Assembly: GCA_028751875.1 (NCBI GenBank)
Contig: CM054135.1
Coordinates: 3,994,448 to 4,058,447 of the forward strand
DNA from: Rapana venosa
Taxonomy: Eukaryota; Mollusca; Gastropoda; Neogastropoda; Muricidae
Length of the DNA stretch: 64,000 nucleotides
Reading direction: 5' to 3'
Shown: one piece after another, positions 1 through 10,014 of the stretch
Position numbering within the stretch: position 1 is the first letter of the stretch
Layout: every line of letters starts with the position of its first letter
Notes under the pieces: model-generated
Seen by the model: only the letters and a program-made list of their open reading frames with translations
What the model was told of the DNA's origin: nothing
The model's database searches: none
Position numbers and translations under genes: made by a program

Positions 1-300
1 ATTTTCAAGAAACAACGATTGACAACACTAAAAGCATTGGCCATATTCTCATGCCATGTTATAAGCCTTTTCTAGATCAAAGAAGAGAGCAATGACATGC
101 GTGTTTGCCTGTAAAAGCATTATGGACAGCTATTTCTAAGTGGGTGAGATGGTCAACAGAGGAATGGTTTTTGTTAGAACCACATTGTTTTTTGGCCAGG
201 AGGCCATCAGTGTCGGCCTGGACATAATGAAGGAGGTGACAGTCCCCAACAGTTTGCAAATATAGCTGGTCAAAGCTATTAGTCTGTTGTTGTTTGGGTC
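1..300 (-). pseudogene. Non-LTR retrotransposon RT fragment, runs off the window edge
   Basis: Two overlapping minus-strand frames resemble the fingers/palm of a LINE reverse transcriptase. One reads SVDHLTHLEIAVHNAF (the stretch that precedes motif A in many LINEs). The other reads FFDLEKAYNMAWEYG, where FDLEKAYN resembles the motif A segment with its catalytic aspartate. A frame upstream reads LIALTSYICKLL, like the NYRPIALTS motif. The frames are broken by small shifts and the catalytic motif B/C region lies outside the window. The parts are recognisable but the clade is not. This is a decayed fragment, not a gene. Confidence 0.5.
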
Positions 301-650
301 TTTGGGGTCATTATTAGGTATAGGGATGGGAATAATATGGGGGATCCATCAGACAATAGAAAAAAAAAACCTGGTAATCCAAATGTGGTTGTATACTCCC
401 AGGAATGTTTGTAAGCAAAAGTCAAGAACGTGTTTTATAAGACCATAATATTTTCCTTTAGGACCAGCTTAACTCCCACCACAGGTTTGCAAGGAACATT
501 CGGTTTGAACAATGAAACAGAAATTTGCAATCTTTCTCATTTTTGGAGATGAAATTTGAGGGAGGTTTTTTTTCGAAGATTTAATTCCCAGGAAAGCTTG
601 CACTATTGACAACAAAAAGGAATTTACCCCCAGAGTTGTGACAAATAAGT

Positions 651-704
<54 letters not shown>
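651..704. repeat. (GA)n microsatellite
   Basis: About 26 uninterrupted GA units. The minus-strand Ser-Leu ORF across it is a repeat translation and not a protein. Confidence 0.95.
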
Positions 705-706
<2 letters not shown>

Positions 707-1380
707 TCAAGAATTTAATCATATAGGCCAGGTAACACGTTACAAATCCATGCGTAATCATGTATGACTGAATGCTTTGAATAAAGCATATAGTACAAAA
801 AGCACATTTTAATTGCCACATCAGTAATCAAAGGAAACACCACAAGATTTTATGACGGGGCAGCTTTTGTTGGCATGATAAACATATCTGCCAAGATCAT
901 AGGCACACATACCATCTTGCATTAATCTTTGAAATGAAGTTAGGGATAGATTTATTCTATATTTTGTGGGATGAATTTGAGTCGCTAGTCACTTAGAACA
1001 TTATAATAAAAGAGAAAATGCAGTTTTGTTTCTACAGCAATGTGACAAAATGAACACTAAAGATCATGCTCAGAATTGGCTGTGTAGCGTTTTCTGTGCG
1101 GCTGTGGCTCTGAATTCCTAATCTATATCTGATCAGAATGTCATGATATGCTTACTAGGCACCAAGGTAAAGTGCATTTCCATAGATACAGATAATTCAT
1201 TATGTATGGTATACATTAAATCTATGCTATAATTAACATGTTCATTCTACTTTTGATAGAAGCAATCGATTAATCTTGGCTTACAATGACAAAGAAAACC
1301 TTATTGTTGGTGACACCTTGCTTTTCCCATACAAAACCAAAAAAGTCGCATGTTAATATTTTACAAATGCTTTACACTCA
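705..1380. other. AT-rich sequence with no recognised feature
   Basis: No ORF with family resemblance, no tandem repeat and no RNA promoter boxes were seen. It ends where the SINE head begins. Confidence 0.6.
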
Positions 1381-1668
1381 GCGGGATAGCTCAGTGGTTG
1401 GAGCACTCGCTTTCCCCCAGCCAAGTTAAGCAGCGTCGAGCGTGGTTACCAGTTGGATGGGTGACCGTTTGTGCGCCTTGGCTTCAGTACAGTTCCCCCA
1501 GTTCACCCAGCTGTAAATGGGTACCTGCCCTCTTTAGGGTCAGGGAAGGTAAAGCAGCAAGGGAGAGGAGATGGGCGCCGCCCTCAATATGCTGGCCCTA
1601 GAGAAGTGAGGTCTCTGACGCCTCGCTCCCCTACGACCTTATAGGTTATGGGGCTCCCTTACTCCTTT
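1381..1668 (+). repeat. SINE with chimeric tRNA / 5S rRNA head
   Basis: The element starts with a tRNA-like segment containing a perfect A box (TAGCTCAGTGG in TAGCTCAGTGGTTGGAGCA). About 40 bases later it switches to sequence matching the internal promoter region of 5S rRNA: AAGTTAAGCAGCGTCG followed by TTGGATGGGTGACCG, the 5S box A and box C. No B box follows. The body (CTTCAGTACAGTTCCCCCAG onward) recurs twice in this window, at 2478-2586 inverted and at 28363-28580, both lacking the head. This copy is therefore the longest. The element is non-coding and would be transcribed by RNA polymerase III. It is not a working tRNA or 5S gene because neither molecule is complete. Confidence 0.75.
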
Positions 1669-1979
1669 TTTTACTTTATACTCAACACGTTTTACCATCA
1701 TTATGGAGGGACAGAAGCGTGTTGTAGTCCTCTTGTGGAAGCCTGGATTCTTCTAATTCTGCCAGCCATACCCAATATCTGATTAACCGTGTGATAGTGA
1801 GGTTAAGGAGGATGCCAAGATAATAAACCAGCGATTAAATGATTGAATGTGAAGAAAGCTGCTGTTGTGGATGGCGTAAGTAGATATTTATTTACTTCAT
1901 GTGCAGGGCAGCTGTGTCATGGTTTTAGTGTTTTATTTTCTTGGTTTCTAGAACCCTAATGTGTACCTAGTGTATGGAT

Positions 1980-2455
1980 AAAAATCAATCCTCTGTCAGG
2001 TTCCAAAAATAGCCAGCCCACACCACTTAATGATTACAGACCTTTGGCACTGATTTCTATTATTTTGAAATGTTTTGAATGCATTGTATTTAAACAATTA
2101 TTCCAGTGTACTTCATCTCAGTTAGATCCTTACCAATTTGCATCTAAAACAAAGAGGGCACTAATGGTGCAACTACTACCTTACTGAATTATGCTTTTAC
2201 GCACGTAAAAGTAATCTAGCTCTTTGGTACGTTTTCTGCTTGATTTCTCATCTGCATTTAACACAATTTCACACACACATCCTCCTATTCTGGTCCAGAG
2301 ACTGCTTTCTCTGAGTGTCTGTCCTCAGCTAAATCTATGTCTTATGAATTTCTTGATCAACAGAATTCAGTCAATGCAAGAACAGCTTCAGACCAAGATA
2401 TATTCTAAAGGTAAGGTAAATGTGTCCCCTAACCTATGTATTCAAAGAGGAATGA
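1980..2455 (+). pseudogene. LINE reverse transcriptase fragment (CR1/Rex/L2-like style)
   Basis: A broken + strand frame reads LNDYRPLALISIILKCFE, then LDPYQFASKTKR, then TTTLLNYAFTHVK. A second frame reads FLLDFSSAFNTISHTH, the FVDFSSAFNTI motif A typical of CR1/Rex/L2-type LINE RTs. At least one frameshift separates the blocks and motif C (YADD) is missing. The piece ends near the inverted SINE at 2478. It is a relic of the RT palm/fingers only. Motifs were matched by eye, so the clade is a guess. Confidence 0.6.
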
Positions 2456-2477
2456 GATATCAGAGATCTCAGCTTCT

Positions 2478-2586
2478 CCAAGGGTCAGCATATTGAGGAT
2501 GGGGCCAGTCTCCTCTCCCTTGCTGCTTTACCATCCCTGATTCTAGAGAGAGCCGGTACATATTTACAGCTGGGTGAGCTGGGGAA
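2478..2586 (-). repeat. Truncated inverted copy of the tRNA/5S SINE body
   Basis: The reverse complement matches the body of the SINE at 1381: cagctgtaaat...gcagcaagggagaggag...caatatgctg. The tRNA/5S head is absent. It abuts a TG microsatellite on the right. Confidence 0.75.
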
Positions 2587-2588
2587 AA

Positions 2589-2634
2589 TTGTGTGTGTGA
2601 GTGTGTGTACGCGCGCGCGTGCGCGCGTGCGTGC

Positions 2635-2679
<45 letters not shown>

Positions 2680-2694
2680 GTGCGTGCGTGTGTC
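2589..2694. repeat. (TG)n with CG-rich core, compound microsatellite
   Basis: A GTGTGTG tract passes into ACGCGCGCGTGCGCG and back to about 38 bases of pure TG. Alternating purine-pyrimidine of this type is classic Z-DNA-prone sequence. Confidence 0.95.
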
Positions 2695-3426
2695 AAGTTA
2701 AGTCAAGTCAAATCAAACTATTATTTTCAGATGGTACATTGAATAAGCAGTGCATTTGCTTTTTTTCCCATCAAGCCATCTATCTAAAGAAAAAAAAGAG
2801 AGAGAAAAGATAATATATATGCAGACATAGAATAAAAAACCTAACCAATGACAAACCATACAAATCAAACAAGAAAAGACAATAACATATGCATACATGG
2901 AATTAAAAACGAAACAAAAAACCCTGAACAATATTAAACCATACAATTCAAATAATTAAAAATCTTGAAAATATATCCACGATAATACAAACAAACAAGC
3001 AACAAAGAAAAACCAAACCAAAACAAACAAAGAAGACAAAACAAAATAAAAAAGACATACCAACTGCTCCCCCCCTCCCTCACATACATTCACACAAAAA
3101 CCTTCAACCATACAAACAACTGAAAAAAACAAACCAAAAAAAGATCAACCAACAAGAACAACCACAACAAGCAAATAAACAAACAAACAAACAAATAAAC
3201 AAACAAACAAACAAACACAAACATACGAATACAACAACAACAGCGACAATAACTAACATAAGACAAGAATAACAGCTAAAACAAATGAGGAACAATATAG
3301 AACTAACAAAAGACCAAAAAAAGTCCAAAATACCCCTCCCCCTCCCCAAGAAAACCACCCTTAAACCCAAAAAGAAACAAACAAAAAGCAAAATAAACCA
3401 AAACTCCACCCCCACCACCAACAACA

Positions 3427-3473
<47 letters not shown>

Positions 3474-3486
3474 GGAACAACCAAAT
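2695..3486. repeat. A- and C-rich, G-poor low-complexity tract with (AAAC)n and (CAA)n
   Basis: Dominated by A/C on the + strand, with an AAAC/AAAT tetranucleotide block at about 3172-3220 and a clean (CAA)n block at about 3421-3474. Apparent poly-Thr (+) and poly-Val/Cys (-) ORFs are repeat translations. The tract ends at the 3' terminus of LINE A copy 1. Confidence 0.8.
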
Positions 3487-3663
3487 GGATATAAAAATAA
3501 TAATAATAATATATGGAATTTATATAGCGCTGAATCTTTTAAAAAAACAAACAAATCGAAGCGCTTGCACTCAATCATTTACAGGCATGCAACTCTCCTT
3601 AAACATAATGAACAACAGATTTCAAAATCATGCGCGCGCACGTATGCACGCATGCACGCACAC

Positions 3664-3753
<90 letters not shown>

Positions 3754-5365
3754 GGAACAACACTTAGAAGGTGAAAGATGCTGTTGAAAATTAGGGACAG
3801 ATATTTGGGGGGAAAGTCTCAGGTAGGAAATAAGTGTGTTTTGAGGCTGGATTTGAAGGTATCAAGTGAAGGCTTTTGGCGACGTGAAAGAGGGAGGTCA
3901 TTCCAGGTAGATGGACCAGAAACAGAGAAGGAGCGCCGGCCAACAGTGGTTTGTTTGAATCTGGGTGTTCGAAAGCACAAAGTATCTGCGGCTGAACGAA
4001 GGGAACGGGATGAAGTGTACAGATGAAGACAGTTACAGAGATAAGGGGGTGCAGATTTGTGGAGACATTTGAAACAGAGGGTATTGATTTTATACTCCAG
4101 TCTTTGTGAGACAGGCAGCCAGTGAAGAGATCGCAGAAGAGGAGTGATGTGTTCAGATTTTTTCTTTCTTAGGACCAGTCGAGCTGCAGAGTTTTGTATG
4201 CGTTGAAGAGAGTGGATAGATGATGCTGGTAGGCCAGCAAAAAGAGAATTACAGTAGTCTAAACGTGAAAGAATGAGAGATGTGACGACCTTGGAAGTTG
4301 CATCAGTGGACAGATACTTGCGAATCCCGCTTATGCGCCGTAATTGATAGTAGCAAGACTGGCAGGTCTGGGTGATGAATTTTTTTCATAGAGAGTGTGT
4401 TGTCAAGAGCTACTCCTAAATACTTCACAGAGTTGGACAAAGGACCTGTCGTATTGCCGAATTCTATTGAAGTTTTTGCGATAGAGGAAAGTTTATGTTG
4501 GGTCCCTATGAGCATGGCTTTGGTTTTATCGGCATTAAGTTGTAACTTGTTCTGAGTCATCCAGTTTTGAATGTCTTGAAGGCAGTAGGATATATTTGTC
4601 AGGAGGGAAGGCAAGTTTTCAACAGTATCACTGCACTGAAGCTGAGTATCATCGGCATAGAAATGATGATCAATATGGTGGTTGTTTATTATATGTGAGA
4701 GTGGAGCAGTGTAGAGAGTAAAGAGAACAGGGCCCAGGACTGATCCCTGCGGGACTCCACATTCCATTATGACAGGTTTCGATTGAATTTTATTTACAAC
4801 AAATTTCTGGAACCTGTCTGTGAGGTATGAAGTAAACCAGGTGAGGGCTGTGCCGTTAATACCAAACGTATTTTGGAGGCGAGAAAGGAGAATTGAGTGA
4901 TCTATGGTATCAAAGGCTGCAGATAAGTCAAGAAGAGTGAGGAGGGAGATTTTTCCTGCATCAGATGCAAGTAGAAGTGTATCTAAAGTGTGGACTAGGG
5001 TGGTTTCGGTGCTGTGGTTGGAGCGATAGGCAGATTGAAAAGTGGGATGGAGATCATTGGAATGAAGGTGACTGTTGAGCTGTTTGAGAACGACTTTTCT
5101 AGTACTTTAGAGACAAAGGGTAAGTTTGAGCCAGCCTATAATTCTTCAGAATGTTGGGATCGAGGTCGTGCTTTTTCAGTAGAGGTGTGACTATTGCTGT
5201 TTTAAGAGCTGATGGAAAATTCCTGACACAAGAGATGAGTTTACTATTTTAGTGATAATAGGTACAAGTTGTGGAAGGCATTGTGAGAAAACAGGAGCAT
5301 GTATGGGATCAAGGTCGCATGATTTTATAGACATTTCCTTCAAAATTGTCATGATTTCTTTTTCA
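3487..5365 (-). mobile_element. LINE family A, copy 1, 5'-truncated (RT and 3' UTR)
   Basis: A minus-strand non-LTR retrotransposon. Reading 5' to 3', frames show an IKSCDLDPI motif near 5320. Next come LLTLLDLSAAFDTIDHS (RT motif A, about 4900-4950) and GVPQGSVLGPVLFTLY (motif B). HHFYADDTQLQ (catalytic YADD) follows inside an open 154-codon stretch at 4303-4767. Downstream are the thumb and an LDYCNSL-type C-terminal block. The 3' UTR ends in an ATAATAATAAT tail at about 3490 and contains the CA microsatellite at 3655-3751. Frameshifts near 5100 and 4370 and the missing endonuclease show it is dead. The style is Jockey/CR1 superclade; the clade was not resolved. Confidence 0.85.
3655..3751. 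repeat. (CA)n microsatellite inside the LINE A 3' UTR
   Basis: About 40 CA units after a CGCGCGCACG lead-in. It reads GT on the LINE sense strand and sits at the same 3' UTR position as in the other family A copies. Poly-His/Thr ORFs over it are spurious. Confidence 0.95.
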
Positions 5366-6235
5366 GATATAAACAGAGAAAACTGATGTATAGTTTTCTT
5401 TTAAATCATTTAAACACTTACATACACGTACACACCCTCACCCATATCCCCCTCACCACATATACTCATATATAAGGAAAACAAGAAATAACCAACCAGA
5501 CATTGGATTCAGAGCAAAAAAGTATAACAAAGCCATCCATTCCATCCCTCTCCCCGGTCATATACACGCATATACATATGCATTTTGATTTAAGGCAGAA
5601 CAACGTTAATCCTTTCATCAAAGAATAAATTCAGGCAATATAAACCCACCCAGCAATACAAATATCAGCAATAACAATGTAGGTCATTAGTACAATAAAA
5701 AAGAAAATAAACAGCGACAAAATAAAATAAATCAGCATTTTTTTAGCACAAAAATGTAAAGAGCCCCAAACAACAAGAAAGTAAAAATCCAAAACCGAGC
5801 CAATTACACAACACACACGCACTCACATACGTTAGCTAACAGTGATTCACATTGCAATACAGAGTTCAGTTGTCTTTAACAAAGTACATAATAAATTCAT
5901 CTTTTACAAGAACAGTTACCATGTACAATGTCTCCCTATTTTGTTTGGTTTTCTGTGCTGGAGCATAAAAAGAGGTGTAAAAAGAAAATGTGTTTAAACA
6001 AGTCTTTCGTGAATTTGTTTCAGTGAAATAAACAAAATCAAACTGAGACACAAACACTATGAATAAATGTCTTTTTCAGTTTTGAGACAAATCCTTCTAC
6101 ATTCCAGGCTAGCATTAAACAGTTTTGTGGGGCTGAGAAACACTTCCTCTCTTTGTCTTAGGGTCATGATCTTGACGTATTTTTTTCCTTTTTTCTAGAA
6201 ACCCTTTGCTGTGAAGCTTGTTTCTTGTTTTTACC
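5366..6235. other. AT-rich sequence with no recognised feature
   Basis: Short A/C-rich stretches (5400-5560) resemble the low-complexity tract at 3060-3120. No family-like ORF or tandem array was seen. Confidence 0.5.
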
Positions 6236-6890
6236 ATGCCAACACATCCAATCCAGCCTGGCTCTTCCATAGCTCCCTAAGATGTTGATAGAACATCTGC
6301 CAACATTTTACTGTAGAACAGTGCTGAGCAGCATACACATGAGTCATTCTCATATCACTACGTTCATTTGCTGAAAGGTGATGGAACCCCATTGTGTGTG
6401 ACTTGTGATGTGTGAGTAACCATCAAGCATCTGCTTCGGGAGTGTTGAGATATACAAGATATTAGGCACAAGCATTTTACTGCAGACTGTTAAGACCCTT
6501 ATTCATGATGTCCCACCAAACAACATTTTTAACTTTCTGAGAGAATTGGGCTTTTTCCTGCCTAATATGACAACTGAACGTGTCATAGTCACTAAGAACA
6601 AGGTTGTTTTAAGGAATGTGGTCTAGTTTTTATGTCTTTGTATGTTTGGTTGATATGGTTTCCCCCACAACATGGTGCCCAATCATGGTTGACCCTTATG
6701 GGTGGCCAGGGCACTGATACAGGTACCCAATAAAGTTGACTTTATATCTGGTTTTAATCTGTATATAATTGCACACTTTTATTCTGAGATTTTAAATTGT
6801 ATGAGATGACAGCCCAATATGGTCTCTGCATTTGGTGGGGCAGTGAACAACAAGATTTGTTTGGATTGGTTGGATTGGATCAGAGCAATA
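6236..6890 (+). mobile_element. LINE family G, 3' end (C-terminal ORF2 tail and 3' UTR)
   Basis: This is strongly similar to 46925-47490. Shared blocks include the frame around a Cys-rich CD-x-CV motif followed by TIKHLL-like text, a DVPPNNIFNFLRELGFF block (here about 6508-6560), and a common 3' UTR with 'ggttgacycttay' and 'ggccagggc' blocks ending in a TTGGATTGG tail. In Jockey-type LINEs such a tail follows the RNase H domain. The piece is 5'-truncated and ends just before LINE C. It has no complete ORF. Confidence 0.65.
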
Positions 6891-6911
6891 AATACAACCA
6901 CGGGGTGAGGT

Positions 6912-9445
6912 AAAAGATATAAACATCCTCATAGGTGATTTCAATGCCAAGATTGGACAAGACAACAAGGAATACAAAGAAGTGATGGAAAGACACGGAT
7001 TAGGAGAGATGAATGAGAATGGCGAGAGATTTGCAGACTTCTGTGCTATCAACAATCCGGTAATCAGTGGCAGGATTTTCCCCAACAGAAGAGTACATAA
7101 GGCCACCTGGGTATCACCAAATCATGTGACTGAGAACCAGATCCACCATAACTGCATGGCCAAGAAATTCGGGAAATTTCTACAGGATGTAAGGGTCAAA
7201 AGAGGAGCAGACGTTGCATCTGACCATCACCTTTTGGTAGCCAGGCTGAAGCTCAAGCTGAAGAACAACTGGATGGAAGCAACAACAAAGAGGCAGAAGT
7301 ACAACACTAGCCTGCTGAAAGACACAAAGATAAATTAAGATTTCAAGCTGTCCCTCACCAACAAGTACCAAGTACTACAAGAACTGCTTGAAGAAGAGAC
7401 TGACATCGAGAGCCAGTGGAAGAAAGTGAAAGAAACACTGACATCAACTTGTCAGGAAGTAGTGGGCCCCAAGAGACACCAACTGAAGGAATGAATATCG
7501 GCAGTCACAATGGGCAAAATTGAGAAGAGAAAGCAGAAGAAAGCAGCAGTAAACAACAGCCGGACAAGAGCAGCAAAGGGCCCAAAGGCACAAGCCGACT
7601 TCTCAGAAGCCAACAAGAAGTTCAAGAGGAGCAACAAGAACAGACAAGTGCAAGTACATTGACAGCCTGGCAGAGGAAGCCGAGGAAGCAGCAGCCAGTA
7701 ACAACATGAAGCTGCTGTATGACACCACTAAGAAACTCTCAGGGAAGTACAGCAGGCCTGAGCGAGCAGTCAAAGACAAGAAAGGAAACACCATCCTGGG
7801 AACAGAGGGACAACTGAACAGATGGGCAGAGCACTTTGGGGAACTCCTGAACAAATCTGTCCCTTCAAACCCCCCAGACATCGACTCTGCTGATAGAGGC
7901 CTAGACATCATCTGTGAGCAACCAGCCAGGGAGGAGATCAGGAAAGCCATCGAAATGCTGAGAAATGGCAAGGCAGCAGGACCGGACAACATCCCAGCAG
8001 AAGCACTCAAGGCAGACCTGGAGACCATGGTAGAGATGCTTTACCCTCTCTTTGGGAAGATTTGGGAAGAGGAGGAAGTACCATCAGACTGGAAGGAGGG
8101 CTCCCTCATCAAGCTACCCAAGAAAGGAGACCTCAGCAACTGTGCCAACTATAGAGAGATAACGCTTCTGTCGGTGCCAGGAAAAGTCTTTAACAGGATC
8201 CTCCTCGAGAGAATGAAAAGTGTAGTTGACCCTCTCCTCCGAGACCATCAGGCAGGCTTCCAACGGAACAGATCATGCATAGATCAGATTGCCACCTTGC
8301 ACATCATCGTTGAGCAATCTTTAGAGTGGAACTCATCTTTATACATCAACTTTGTTGATTATGAGAAAGCATTCGACAGTGTGGACCGCAACACCCTCTG
8401 GAAATTGCTTCGCCACCATGGAGTGCCAACCAAACTGGTCAACTTGATCAATAACTCCTATGAAAGAATGACCTCCCAGGTGGTCCATGGAGGACAACTC
8501 ACAAACAGCTTTGAGGTGAAGACCGGAGTCAGACAAGGCTGTCTCCTGTCACCTTCCTCTTCCTCCTGGCGATCGATTGGACCATGAATACATCAACGGC
8601 ATACAGAAGAAATGGAATCCAGTGGACACTGTGGACCAGCTGGATGATCTCGACTGTTGCAGACGACCTGGCCCTGCTTTCCCACAGCCAGCAACAGATG
8701 AAGGACAAGACTACAGAACTAGCAGCCACCTCATTGCAAGTATGTCTCAAGATCCATGAAGGCTAAACCAAGATTCTCAAGATCAACCCAGCAAGTGAGG
8801 ACCCAGTCACACTAAATGGGAAGGAGCTGGAAGAAGTGGAGACATTCACGTACCTGGGTAGCATCATTAACATGCAGGGCGGCACAGACGCAGATGTCAG
8901 AGCAAGAATTGGCAAGGCGAGGGCAGTGTACTTGCAGCTGATAAACATCTGGAGCTCCAAGGTGGTGTTGACCCGCACTAAGATCAGGCTGTTCAACTCC
9001 AACGTCAAGTAGTCCTACTGTATGGAGCGGAGACATGGAGGACAACTAAGACCACCATCAAGAAAGTGCAGACCTTCATCAACAGCTGCCTGTGGCGAAT
9101 CCTCCAGATCCACTGGCCCGACACCATTAGCAACGCAGGACCTGTGGCAACGTACCAACCAGCTGCCAGCCGAGAATGAAATCCGGTGCAGGAGATGGGG
9201 ATGGATCGGGAACACCCTGAGAAAGCCAGCCAGCACCATCACAAGGCAGGCACTATCATGAAACCCCCAGGGAAAACGAAAAAGAGGAAGGCCAAGGAAC
9301 ACCTGGCGATGTGACCTTGAGACAGAAACCAAAAAGATGGAATATACCTGGAGACAGCTGGAGAGAATAGCCCAGGACAGAGGACTCTGGCGGACTGTTG
9401 TCGGCGGCCTATGCTTCAGGATGAGTGATGGGCCTAAGTAAGTAA
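6912..9445 (+). mobile_element. LINE family C, endonuclease end plus RT (RTE/CFDP2-like style), 5'-truncated
   Basis: It opens within the apurinic-type endonuclease domain: INILIGDFNAKIG, where GDFNAK is the catalytic motif, then ATWVSPNH and ASDHHLLVARLKLK (the SDHHL motif) by 7260. A linker with several stops leads to an open 293-codon RT block at 7706-8587. That block contains GKAAGPDNIPAE, the motif A region FVDYEKAFDSVDR and GVRQGCLLSP. A frameshift near 8560 follows, then VADDLALLSH (motif C, normally FADD) near 8656-8685. The C-terminus KRKRGRPRNTW ends near 9310. The 3' end is a (TAAG)n tail at 9436-9451, typical of LINEs that terminate in short tandem repeats. Multiple stops mean it is inactive. 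The clade was judged by eye. Confidence 0.85.
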
Positions 9446-9446
9446 G

Positions 9447-9941
9447 TAAGTACGAGGTGAGGTCCTGAAGTTTGGAAGGAGGTGGATCCTGAAGACTGAT
9501 GGAATTGAGACATGCAGAAAGTATCATGTCTTTTGGTTGCGTACGTCTGTCTCCAATTTCTACTTTCACCCTGGGAGGCTGGATAATGTTCCTTCTGCCC
9601 TTGTCTGTTTCTGCAAGGAACTGACTCTGGTCAGCTGCCGTATGCATGCCCCTGTTGTCGAGTCTAGTTCCCAATGGATCCTGTGGTGGTGTGTGTGATG
9701 ATCCTTCTGGCAGATTCTGCTGTATGTAGATGGTCACTGGTAGTAATCTTCTAATTGCAGTCATCCTGCTTTGAAGTAGGCAGTTTTGGTGAATAGTAAA
9801 ATCTGCATAGATCCTAATGCTCTCTTGCCTCAGGGGATCTCTCAACATTCTGTCAGTAAGGATTTTTATCCCCCCACCTTCTGTACATACTAACAACAAG
9901 TGGTTGCAGAAGGTCTCTGTGTGTTTGGCGAGCTCCAACAT
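9447..9941 (-). pseudogene. Unidentified coding-like remnant, about 165 codons open
   Basis: The minus frame is open from an ATG at 9941 to the LINE C tail, and reads through it only by chance. The composition looks protein-like: ELAKHTETFCNHLLLVC, then RQESIRIYADFTIHQN, then MTAIRRLLPVTIYIQQNLP, then a Pro/Arg-rich end. I do not recognise a family. It lies directly downstream (minus sense) of the DIRS relic, so it may belong to that element or to another retroelement ORF1. The end shared with the LINE C tail is the point where LINE C is fused to it. No splice evidence was assessed. Confidence 0.35.
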
Positions 9942-10014
9942 GGTAGCATCTTTGATATCATCTTCATATCATGTTCATGATGATAACTTGTTGAGCAAGT
10001 TGACAAGTATCTGA

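Noticed and set aside
1381..1480. 5S rRNA or tRNA gene
   Set aside because: Neither RNA is complete. A tRNA part and a 5S part are joined and lead into a repeated SINE body.
3104..3578. Poly-Val, poly-Cys and poly-Thr ORFs
   Set aside because: Translations of CAA/AAC and AAAC repeats, in low-complexity DNA.
9015..9446. N-terminal/C-terminal extension of the 308-codon minus ORF
   Set aside because: Below 9447 it is the antisense of LINE C, so the ORF is a chance fusion. Only 9447-9941 was kept.
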